Below are positions 21,170-32,314 of a stretch of DNA of 33,515 nt, piece after piece. The DNA is taken from NCBI GenBank assembly GCA_022786995.1, contig JALFUW010000068.1, positions 1 through 33,515 of the forward strand, written 5' to 3'. How positions within the stretch are numbered: the first letter of the stretch is position 1; the number at the start of each line of letters is the position of its first letter. Made by a program: the position numbers and the translations under genes. Source of the stretch: Clostridiales bacterium (GTDB taxonomy: Bacteria > Bacillota > Clostridia > Oscillospirales > Oscillospiraceae). The notes under the pieces were generated by a model, which did not search any database, was not told the origin of the DNA, and was given only the letters and a program-made list of their open reading frames with translations.

Positions 21170-23413
21170 ATGGCACGAAAAAATAAGGAACCTGAAAAGA
21201 AAAAAGTAAACACCGACGGGGTAATGGGTCTGCACGGCTCCACCACCGAGCAGGCGATTTCCGAGACCCTGGAGATCAATTACATGCCCTACGCCATGTC
21301 GGTCATCGTCTCCCGGGCCATTCCCGAGATTGACGGCTTCAAGCCCTCCCATCGCAAGCTCCTGTACACCATGTACAAAATGGGGCTTCTCTCCGGCGGC
21401 AGAACCAAGTCCGCCAACATCGTGGGCCAGACCATGCGCCTGAATCCCCACGGCGACGCGGCAATTTATGAGACCATGGTGCGTCTGGCCCGGGGCAACG
21501 AGACGCTGCTCCACCCCTTCGTGGACTCCAAGGGCAACTTCGGCAAGGTCTACTCCCGGGACATGGCCTACGCCGCCTCCCGGTATACGGAGGCAAAATT
21601 AGACCCCATCTGCGGCGAGATTTTCAAGGACATCGACAGCGACACCGTGGACATGGTGGACAACTACGATGCTACCATGAAGGAGCCTGCCCTGCTTCCC
21701 ACCACCTTTCCCAACGTGCTGGTGTCTGCCAATCAGGGCATCGCCGTGGGCATGGCCTCCAATATCTGCTCCTTCAACTTAAAGGAGGTCTGCGACACCG
21801 CCATCGCCCTGATGAAAAATCCCGACCACGACATTCTGGAAACCCTGCCCGGGCCGGACTTTTCCACCGGCGGCGAACTGCTGTTCGACGAGGCCGCCAC
21901 CCGGGAAATCTATTCCACCGGCCGGGGCAGCTTCAAGCTCCGGGCCAAGTGGCGCTATGTCAAGGAGGGTAATCTCATTGAGATCACCGAGATTCCCTAC
22001 ACCACCGCTACCGAGGTCATCATGGACAAGGTGGCGGAGCTGATCAAAGCAGGCAAGATCAAGGAAATTGCCGATATGCGGGACGAAACAGACTTAGGCG
22101 GCCTGAAGCTGACCATCGATCTCAAGCGTGGCGTTGACCCGGAAAAGCTCATGCAGAAGCTGTTCCGCATGACCACGTTGCAGGATTCCTTCCCCTGTAA
22201 CTTTAATATCCTGATTGCGGGCATGCCCCGGGTTATGGGTGTCGGGGAGATCCTTGATGAGTGGACGGCCTGGCGCACCGACTGCATCAAGCGGCGGCTG
22301 TTCTTCCAGATTGGAAAAAAGGAAGAAAAGCTCCATTTGCTGAAAGGCCTGGAGCGGATTCTGCTGGACATCGATAAGGCCATCCGGGTTATCCGGGAGA
22401 CCGAGATGGATAGCGAAGTGGTGCCCAACCTGATGATCGAGTTTGGCATCGACGAGGTGCAGGCGAATTTTGTTGCCGAAATCAAGCTGCGTAATATCAA
22501 CAAGGAATACATTCTCAAGCAGACCAAGGCCATCTCCCAGCTGGAGCAGGAGATTGCCGATATGCGGGACACCCTGAACAGCGCCCGGAAGCTGAAAAAT
22601 GTCATTATCAAGGAATTGCAGGCGGTCTCCGACAAATTCGGCCAGCCCCGAAAAACGGAGATCATTTACGATGCCGCCGAGTCCGCCCCGGAGGATGAGG
22701 GAGAGGAAATTCCCGACTATCCTGTTACCGTGTTCGTCTCCAAGGAGGGCTACCTCAAGAAGATCACGCAGCAGTCCCTGCGCATGAGCGGAGAGCAGAA
22801 GTTCAAGGAGGGCGACAGCCTGTCCTTTACGAAGGAGACCACCAATCGGGCGGAGTTCCTTGTGTTCACCGACAAATTCCAGTGCTATAAATCCCGGCTT
22901 TCCGACTTTGACGACAGCAAGGCCTCCCTGCTGGGAGATTACCTGCCCCAGAAGCTGGGCTTCGAGCCGGGGGAGAATCTCCTGTCCATCCAGTTCTGCG
23001 GGGACTACAAGGGCTTTATCCTGTTCTTCTTTGAAAACGGCAAGGCCGCCAAGGTGCCGCTGAGCGCCTACGAGACGAAAACCAACCGCAAGAAGCTCAC
23101 CGGCGCTTACTCCGATAAAAGCCCGCTGGTCTGTGCCATGACGCTGGAGGAGGATGCCCAGATTGCCCTGTATTCCTCCGACGGCCGGGCTGCCGTTTTC
23201 TCCACCGCCCAGCTGCTGCCCAAGACCACACGAAACACGATCGGCGTGGCGGTGATGACGCTGAAAAAGAAAGCAGTGCTGCAAAACGCCCGGCTTTTGG
23301 AGGACAGCGGAATTACCAATCCGAGCCGCTACCGCACCAAGACCATCCCTTCCGCCGGAATGCTGCTGAAAGAGGAAGATTCCGCCGACAAGCAGCAGTC
23401 CTTTGAGGTTTGA
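21170..23413 (+). CDS. Type IIA topoisomerase A subunit (GyrA/ParC-like)
   Basis: A 747-residue DNA breakage-reunion subunit. The catalytic pair is Arg138-Tyr139 in AASRYTEAKL. The quinolone-resistance region reads NPHGDAAIYE (92-101): Ala97 stands where E. coli GyrA has Ser83 and ParC Ser80, and Glu101 matches ParC Glu84. A coiled-coil/tower region follows, then an atypical C-terminal domain (about 515-720) with no GyrA-box that I can see, which favours a ParC-like relaxing/decatenating role over supercoiling. The ATG at 21170 follows AAGGAG; the longer frame starts inside the repeat and is rejected. It pairs with the B subunit upstream. Confidence 0.92.
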   Translation: MARKNKEPEKKKVNTDGVMGLHGSTTEQAISETLEINYMPYAMSVIVSRAIPEIDGFKPSHRKLLYTMYKMGLLSGGRTKSANIVGQTMRLNPHGDAAIYETMVRLARGNETLLHPFVDSKGNFGKVYSRDMAYAASRYTEAKLDPICGEIFKDIDSDTVDMVDNYDATMKEPALLPTTFPNVLVSANQGIAVGMASNICSFNLKEVCDTAIALMKNPDHDILETLPGPDFSTGGELLFDEAATREIYSTGRGSFKLRAKWRYVKEGNLIEITEIPYTTATEVIMDKVAELIKAGKIKEIADMRDETDLGGLKLTIDLKRGVDPEKLMQKLFRMTTLQDSFPCNFNILIAGMPRVMGVGEILDEWTAWRTDCIKRRLFFQIGKKEEKLHLLKGLERILLDIDKAIRVIRETEMDSEVVPNLMIEFGIDEVQANFVAEIKLRNINKEYILKQTKAISQLEQEIADMRDTLNSARKLKNVIIKELQAVSDKFGQPRKTEIIYDAAESAPEDEGEEIPDYPVTVFVSKEGYLKKITQQSLRMSGEQKFKEGDSLSFTKETTNRAEFLVFTDKFQCYKSRLSDFDDSKASLLGDYLPQKLGFEPGENLLSIQFCGDYKGFILFFFENGKAAKVPLSAYETKTNRKKLTGAYSDKSPLVCAMTLEEDAQIALYSSDGRAAVFSTAQLLPKTTRNTIGVAVMTLKKKAVLQNARLLEDSGITNPSRYRTKTIPSAGMLLKEEDSADKQQSFEV

Positions 23414-23415
23414 GT

Positions 23416-24279
23416 ATGGGTTCTTTCCGTAAGCTACTTGGTTGGATTGCCGCGACGCTTCTGGGCAGCGCCCTGTTTGCGTTTGGCTTTTCCTGTTTCC
23501 TGATGCCCAACGACATCAGCACCGGCGGCATCTCCGGCCTTGCGCTGGTGGCGGTGGAGCTGCTGAAATTCGGCAGCGTGGGCAGCTTGTCGGTGCTCAT
23601 CAATCTGCCGCTGTTTCTCATTGCGGGGCTGAAAATCGGCAGGCGGTTCTTCTTCGGCTCCCTTGCAGGAATGCTATGTAGTTCCGTCCTGATCGATGCC
23701 TTCACATTGCTTCCCATGCCCGCCACAGAGCCGCTGATCGGCGCATTGTATGGCGGCGCGCTGTGCGGACTGGGGCTGGGCACGGTGTTTGCCGCGGGGG
23801 CCTCCACAGGCGGTTCGGATATCGTGGTGCGGCTTCTCAAGCTGCGCTACCGGGATGTGCCCATCGGGCAGATATCCATGTGCTTTGACGCCTTGGTGGC
23901 GGTGATCACGGGGATTGTGTTTCGGGATCTCAATAAGGCCCTGTATACCGGCGTGACCGTGTTTCTGTGCGGGAAGGTCATGGATATGGTGGTGTACCGC
24001 TTTGACTATTCCAAGGTGGCGCTGATCATGACGAAAGAGCATCAGAAAATTGCGGAGGGCATCAACAACCGACTGGATCGGGGTGCGACCTTCCTCCACG
24101 GTGAGGGCAGCTACACCCATCAGCAGTTGATGGTGGTGCTCACCGCCGTGAAGCGTCAGCAGATCACGGAATTAAAGGAACTGGTCATGGAAATTGACCC
24201 AAATGCCTTTGTGATCGTGCAGGAAGCCCATCAGGTTCTGGGCGACGGCTTCAGCCGGTATCATCGCAATGCTTTGTAA
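23416..24279 (+). CDS. YitT-family membrane protein (DUF161/DUF2179)
   Basis: A 287-residue protein. The N-terminal two thirds hold five or six hydrophobic segments with the family motifs FLMPNDISTGGISGLALV (about 29-46) and GASTGGSDIVVRLL (about 129-142). The C-terminal part (about 205-285) is the soluble DUF2179 domain (DRGATFLHGEGSYTHQQ, ending HQVLGDGFSRY). The molecular function is unknown. The ATG lies two bases after the topoisomerase stop and has GAGG seven bases upstream; an overlapping TTG start is less likely. It is probably co-transcribed with the topoisomerase genes and the lipoprotein gene that follows. Confidence 0.92.
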   Translation: MGSFRKLLGWIAATLLGSALFAFGFSCFLMPNDISTGGISGLALVAVELLKFGSVGSLSVLINLPLFLIAGLKIGRRFFFGSLAGMLCSSVLIDAFTLLPMPATEPLIGALYGGALCGLGLGTVFAAGASTGGSDIVVRLLKLRYRDVPIGQISMCFDALVAVITGIVFRDLNKALYTGVTVFLCGKVMDMVVYRFDYSKVALIMTKEHQKIAEGINNRLDRGATFLHGEGSYTHQQLMVVLTAVKRQQITELKELVMEIDPNAFVIVQEAHQVLGDGFSRYHRNAL

Positions 24280-24291
24280 AGGGGTGTAACA

Positions 24292-25419
24292 ATGAAAGGA
24301 AGGCTGCTGCCGCTGATTCTGGCGCTGTGCCTGCTGCTGGGAGGCTGCGGCTGGCTGAACGGAAGCTTTGTGTCCGTGACGCCCCACGAGGCCCCAAGAC
24401 AGGTTTCTCATTCGGGCACCACCGCAGCCAACTACAAGGAATTTGTAACCGCGTTGAAGCAGCTGGTCTCAGCGGGCACGGAGGTCGCCGCTATCCATGT
24501 GTCGGAGTATCCGGCGAAGGCGCTGGAGACCGGCGTACAGCGGGCGGTTTACGATGTAAAGCACAACGACCCCATCGGTGCCTACGCGGTGGAGGATATC
24601 CAGTACGAGATCGGCTCCAGCAGCGGCCTGCCCGCCGTGTCCATTACGGTGGCTTATCGCCACAATTCCACGGAGCTGCAGCGTATCCGCCGGGCGTTGG
24701 GAGTTACGCAGGCCCAGACCGCTGCCGCCGCCGCGCTGGAGAGCTACGACCCGGGCATCGTGCTGCTGGTGAGTCAGTATGAGGACACGGATTTTTCCCA
24801 GTTTGTGCAGGACTACGCCGGAGAGCACCCGGAGACCATCATGGAGGTGCCTCAGGTGACCCAGGCGCTGTACGGTACCGGGGAAAGCCGGGTGGTGGAG
24901 CTGATCTTCTCCTATCAGACCAGCCGGGATTCCCTGCGCCGGATGCAGGCACAGGTGAAGCCGGTGTTCGAATCGGCGGTGTTGTACGTCAGCGGCGACG
25001 GGGACGACTATCAGAAGTTCTCTCAGCTGTACGCGTTTCTGATGGAGCGCTTTGACTATAAGCAGGAAACCTCCATCACCCCCGCTTACAGCCTTCTGCG
25101 CCATGGTACCGGCGACAGCCGGGCCTTTGCGCAGGTCTACGCCGCCATGTGCCGTGACGCGGGGCTGACCTGCCTGACCGTCACCGGCACCCGGGACGGC
25201 GAACCGTGGACGTGGAACATCGTCCGGGATGGGGAAGGGTTTTACCATGTGGATCTGCTGCGGTGCAGCGAGGGCGGCAGGTATCGGGAATGTACGGACG
25301 AGGAAATGGAGGGCTACGTCTGGGACTATTCCGAGTACCCGGTCTGTGCCGTTGCGCCAGTGCCGGAGCAGGAGGAACTGCTGGAAACCCAGCCGACAGG
25401 AAATATTGAAGAATTTTGA
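24292..25419 (+). CDS. Lipoprotein with degenerate transglutaminase-like domain
   Basis: A 375-residue exported lipoprotein. The signal ends in the lipobox LLGGC with Cys19. The middle region is alpha/beta and unassigned. The C-terminal part (about 250-345) follows the transglutaminase-like pattern, but the catalytic residues are changed: Ser276 (GDSRAFAQVYAAMC) stands for the nucleophilic Cys, and Trp306 (WTWNIV) for the usual His of HAWN. Asp321 (YHVDLLRC) is kept. The protein is therefore probably a binding or structural relative, not an active enzyme. The ribosome site AAAGGGG lies before the ATG, 12 bases after yitT, in the same presumed operon. Confidence 0.8.
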   Translation: MKGRLLPLILALCLLLGGCGWLNGSFVSVTPHEAPRQVSHSGTTAANYKEFVTALKQLVSAGTEVAAIHVSEYPAKALETGVQRAVYDVKHNDPIGAYAVEDIQYEIGSSSGLPAVSITVAYRHNSTELQRIRRALGVTQAQTAAAAALESYDPGIVLLVSQYEDTDFSQFVQDYAGEHPETIMEVPQVTQALYGTGESRVVELIFSYQTSRDSLRRMQAQVKPVFESAVLYVSGDGDDYQKFSQLYAFLMERFDYKQETSITPAYSLLRHGTGDSRAFAQVYAAMCRDAGLTCLTVTGTRDGEPWTWNIVRDGEGFYHVDLLRCSEGGRYRECTDEEMEGYVWDYSEYPVCAVAPVPEQEELLETQPTGNIEEF

Positions 25420-25428
25420 AATTGGGGC

Positions 25429-25456
25429 TTGACAAATTCTGAAAATTCGCTATAAT
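25429..25456 (+). promoter_or_regulatory. Promoter of tRNA-Gly
   Basis: TTGACA (25429-25434), a 16-base spacer and TATAAT (25451-25456). Transcription would start about eight bases before the tRNA. Confidence 0.85.
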
Positions 25457-25470
25457 AAGCCATGTCCGTT

Positions 25471-25546
25471 GCGGGTGTAGCTCATCTGGTAGAGCGCCAC
25501 CTTGCCAAGGTGGAGGTAGCGAGTTCGAGCCTCGTCACCCGCTCCA
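25471..25546 (+). tRNA. tRNA-Gly (anticodon GCC)
   Basis: A 76-base cloverleaf with encoded CCA. The acceptor GCGGGTG pairs with CACCCGC, the discriminator is T, the anticodon stem CCACC/GGTGG closes the loop TTGCCAA (anticodon GCC), and the T arm is GCGAG-TTCGAGC-CTCGT. It has its own promoter and terminator. A duplicate of its 3' end lies 161 bases downstream. Confidence 0.97.
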
Positions 25547-25548
25547 TA

Positions 25549-25582
25549 AGAAGCAGACGCGAAAGCGTCTGCTTCTTTTTTT
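25549..25582 (+). terminator. Terminator of tRNA-Gly
   Basis: AGAAGCAGACGC (25549-25560), a GAAA loop and GCGTCTGCTTCT (25565-25576) form a perfect stem running into a T-run to 25582. Confidence 0.92.
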
Positions 25583-25686
25583 GCAATCTTCACAGGCTCG
25601 AACAATCAAGTTTGACAGTCCGGCGGACTGTCAATCAGCGCCGGCTTGACGGCGATGACACCTTATGTTTGCGGAGCAAACAGCAG

Positions 25687-25718
25687 CGAGCCTCGTCACC
25701 CGCTCCAGAAGAAGCAGA
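25687..25718 (+). repeat. Duplicated 3' end of tRNA-Gly
   Basis: Bases 25687-25707 repeat the last 21 bases of tRNA-Gly (25526-25546) exactly, including CCA. After one mismatch the next ten bases also match (25709-25718 with 25548-25557). This is what an old attachment site at a tRNA 3' end looks like. Only about 130 bases lie between the copies and hold no gene, so it may be the scar of a lost element. Confidence 0.7.
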
Positions 25719-25755
25719 TTATTCACGAAAGAAGAACATTGTTAATTAACACTTC

Positions 25756-25862
25756 ATCCCTTGCCTCTCCCTCTGGGAGAGGTGGCAGCCGTCAGGCTGC
25801 CGGAGAGGGCGCCCTCTCAGTCAGCTTCGCTGACAGCTCCCCCAAAGGGGGAGCCAAGCGTG
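25756..25862. repeat. Multi-hairpin interspersed repeat
   Basis: This holds a string of adjacent hairpins: CTCTCCC-tct-GGGAGAG, GGCAGCC-gtca-GGCTGCC, GTCAGC-ttc-GCTGAC, and GCTCCCCC-aaa-GGGGGAGC. No gene is present. The design is that of a non-coding repeat common between genes in this bacterial group, as I recall it; copy number in this genome cannot be seen here. Confidence 0.65.
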
Positions 25863-25897
25863 CTTCGTCAGATAAAGAGCAATTTATATTACCAGAG

Positions 25898-25990
25898 AAC
25901 GATACCGAGCAGTGCCCAATGGTGTAACGATTACAGAAATCTTGCGCACGCATTGTCCGCGGCGACTCGCCGCTAAAGAGCAATTTACCT
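25898..25990. repeat. Interspersed hairpin-rich repeat, copy 2
   Basis: This shares 25 identical bases (25898-25922) with 239-263 and a second block with 285-302. Its hairpin GCGGCG-act-CGCCGC (25959-25973) replaces GCGGGG/CCCCGC of copy 1 with compensating changes. Together with the two features before it, this accounts for the gene-free stretch 25583-26037. Confidence 0.6.
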
Positions 25991-26037
25991 GCTGGCTGAG
26001 TGTACCTGATCAGCTTTTTCCACGATACACAGGAAAT

Positions 26038-26067
26038 CCCCCTGACTCCGCAATGGGAATCAGGGGG
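26038..26067 (-). terminator. Hairpin downstream of asnS
   Basis: CCCCCTGA (26038-26045) pairs with TCAGGGGG (26060-26067), 13 bases after the asnS stop. The T-tract on the minus strand is short (ATTTCC). Confidence 0.6.
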
Positions 26068-26080
26068 CTCAATATTTCGC

Positions 26081-27472
<1,392 letters not shown>

Positions 27473-27508
27473 GGGGGACTCCTCTTTTCTTGCGTAAAAT
27501 ATAGAGTC

Positions 27509-27537
27509 AGTATACGTCAATTTGGGAGATTTTACAA
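27509..27537 (-). promoter_or_regulatory. Promoter of asnS
   Basis: On the minus strand: TTGTAA (27532-27537), a 17-base spacer and TATACT (27509-27514). The short leader leaves no room for a tRNA-sensing element. Confidence 0.65.
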
Positions 27538-27588
27538 GAGGGAAATGTGTTTTTTATGAAAATTGTCTGATCCTAAGAAAATCTTAAG

Positions 27589-27617
27589 TGTACACAGAGG
27601 GGTTTTTGTGCTACAAT
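27589..27617 (+). promoter_or_regulatory. Promoter of the LtaS-like gene
   Basis: TGTACA (27589-27594), a 17-base spacer ending in TGC, and TACAAT (27612-27617). The extended -10 (TGCTACAAT) compensates for the weak -35. Confidence 0.6.
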
Positions 27618-27648
27618 GTGGCGAGAATTGTTAAAGGAGCGACCCTGC

Positions 27649-29577
27649 ATGGGAGTATATGAAAAGAAAGCCATGAAAACGAAAACGGGGCGGCGCACGG
27701 CTCCAATGTGGCTGCTGCCGGTGTCCTTTTTTCTGGTGGAATTGTTTGCTTTTTTCTTTTTATCTCTGAAACCGAAGGAGTTTTCTGCCGCCCAGCTGTG
27801 GTCTCTGGCCTTTGGCGCGGTGTGGGCGGTGATCCTGAGCAGCATGGTGTGGATGCTGCCTGCCAAGGCTGGGAGAATCGTATTTGGCTTGCTGTACGGC
27901 ATAATCACTGTGTACGCCATTGCCCAGACGGGCTATTATGTGCTCTTTGGCGAGATGATGTGGCTGTCGGATTTTCGCTATGCCTCCGAGGGCGCGGACT
28001 ATGCCGACATTGTGCTCAGCTACCCGGCTCTCTGGTGGGCGGGTGTGATTGTCCTGATTACGCTGGGCGTGGCGTTGGTCTGGAAGTTCCCCAGATGGAA
28101 ATATGACTGGCGGAGGCCGCTGGTGTTCGCGGTGCTGTGCGGGGCGGCGGCTGCCGTCGCTGCTGTGATGCCCCAGCTGGTATTTGAACAGGATGACGAC
28201 GTTCGGTATTCCAAGTCCGACTACGGACGGATGCAGTCCACCAGAGCCGCCTACGAGAACCTGTTCAACACCCACAGGCTCTATCAAGTCTGCGGCCTGT
28301 ACCAGACATTGTGCAAGGACGTTTACGCCAACGTCATATACCCCCTGACTCCGGCCTATACGGAGGAACACGAGGCGGGAAGGCAGGAAATTGAGGCGTA
28401 TTTTTCGGAGAAGGACAGGCCGGAGGAAAACGAAATGACCGGCCTGCTGGCGGGGAAAAACGTGATTCTGGTGCTGATGGAATCCATGGACGACTGGATG
28501 CTGGGCGAGTATACCCCCACGCTGAACCGTCTCATGTCGGAAGGGATCAATTTTACCCGGTTTTATACCCCGGTCTACGGCGGAATCCGCACCTTTAACA
28601 CGGAATTCTGCATCAATACCGGCTCGTTCCTGAGCAGCCAGGGCGGTTACGCCTTTGACTATGTGACCAACGATTTCCGGCAGTCGCTGGCTTACTTGCT
28701 GCGGGAGCAGGGCTACAGCGCGAAGGAATTCCACTACAACAGCCCCAGCTTCTACAGCCGTGGGGTGTTCTCGGAAGCCATGGGCTATGAGGCCTACGTC
28801 AGTTACGCGGATTATTTGAAAGGGATGTCCTCAGATGCTGCAAAGAAGCTGCTGTACGACGACCAGCTGCTGTTTGACAACGAGGGACTGAACAGCGAAT
28901 TCTTCCGGGAAGGGAAACGGCTGAATTTCATCGTTACCCGTTCTGCCCATCTGAGCTACAAATATAATGAGGTGCTCAGCTACTGGGGCCTGAAAAAATA
29001 CCCGGAATTTAAGGGCCTCACCGGCAACGAGGAAACTGACTGCGCTTACCTGAAAGCCAAGCTGGTGGACGACCTGTTTGCCCGCCTGATGGCCGAATTG
29101 GAGGAAAAGGGGGAGCTTGACAACACCGTCATCATCGGCGTTACCGACCACTATACCTACGGCTACAAAAACGAAAAGGCCCTGCTGGAGCTGTCTGGCG
29201 TGGACAATAAGCTGCTGCTGGAAAAGACTCCATGCTTCATTTGGAGCGCCGGTCTGGAGCCCATGGAGGTGGACAAGGTGCTGAACACCTCGGATGTGCT
29301 GCCCACAGTGCTGAACCTGCTGGGCGTGGACAGTCCCTATAGTTACATCGGCTGTGATGCCTTCGATGAACGTTACGACGGCTTCGCCCCCTTTTCCAAT
29401 GGCAGCTGGATCTACGGAAACGCCGCCTATGATGCGTCCACCAAGAAGCTGATCTCCATTGACGGAAGTGATTTGGAAATCACCCCGGAAGATCAGAAGG
29501 AGATTGCCCAGCGGGTGCAGCAATTTACCAGAATCAACAATTTGATTCTGGACGTGGATTATTATGGAGAATCCTGA
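27649..29577 (+). CDS. LTA synthase family phosphoglycerol transferase (sulfatase fold)
   Basis: A 642-residue membrane enzyme. Five N-terminal membrane segments (about residues 20-175) are followed by an extracellular sulfatase-fold domain. Metal and catalytic candidates match the LtaS plan: Glu278 (LVLMESMDDW), Thr315 (GGIRTFNTEF, the nucleophile), His434 (TRSAHLSY), and Asp500-His501 (GVTDHYTYGY). LtaS-type enzymes polymerise glycerol phosphate onto lipoteichoic acid; relatives modify other glycopolymers, so the exact product is open. The ATG at 27649 follows AAAGGAG; an in-frame ATG at 27616 overlaps the -10 box and is rejected. Confidence 0.9.
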   Translation: MGVYEKKAMKTKTGRRTAPMWLLPVSFFLVELFAFFFLSLKPKEFSAAQLWSLAFGAVWAVILSSMVWMLPAKAGRIVFGLLYGIITVYAIAQTGYYVLFGEMMWLSDFRYASEGADYADIVLSYPALWWAGVIVLITLGVALVWKFPRWKYDWRRPLVFAVLCGAAAAVAAVMPQLVFEQDDDVRYSKSDYGRMQSTRAAYENLFNTHRLYQVCGLYQTLCKDVYANVIYPLTPAYTEEHEAGRQEIEAYFSEKDRPEENEMTGLLAGKNVILVLMESMDDWMLGEYTPTLNRLMSEGINFTRFYTPVYGGIRTFNTEFCINTGSFLSSQGGYAFDYVTNDFRQSLAYLLREQGYSAKEFHYNSPSFYSRGVFSEAMGYEAYVSYADYLKGMSSDAAKKLLYDDQLLFDNEGLNSEFFREGKRLNFIVTRSAHLSYKYNEVLSYWGLKKYPEFKGLTGNEETDCAYLKAKLVDDLFARLMAELEEKGELDNTVIIGVTDHYTYGYKNEKALLELSGVDNKLLLEKTPCFIWSAGLEPMEVDKVLNTSDVLPTVLNLLGVDSPYSYIGCDAFDERYDGFAPFSNGSWIYGNAAYDASTKKLISIDGSDLEITPEDQKEIAQRVQQFTRINNLILDVDYYGES

Positions 29578-29585
29578 AAAGGAAT

Positions 29586-29613
29586 ACCCCGGTAACCGTC
29601 AGGTTACCGGGGT
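29586..29613. terminator. Bidirectional terminator between the LtaS-like gene and atpC
   Basis: ACCCCGGTAACC (29586-29597), loop GTCA, and GGTTACCGGGGT (29602-29613) form a perfect 12-bp stem. It lies between two converging stop codons and serves both genes; T-rich sequence is clearer on the minus strand. Confidence 0.8.
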
Positions 29614-29619
29614 GAAGCA

Positions 29620-32299
<2,680 letters not shown>

Positions 32300-32314
32300 G
32301 GGAAACCTCCTTCC

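Noticed and set aside
27473..27540. T-box leader upstream of asnS, as common in Firmicutes
   Set aside because: The promoter lies within 40-65 bases of the start codon, so there is no space for a specifier hairpin and antiterminator, and no T-box consensus is visible.
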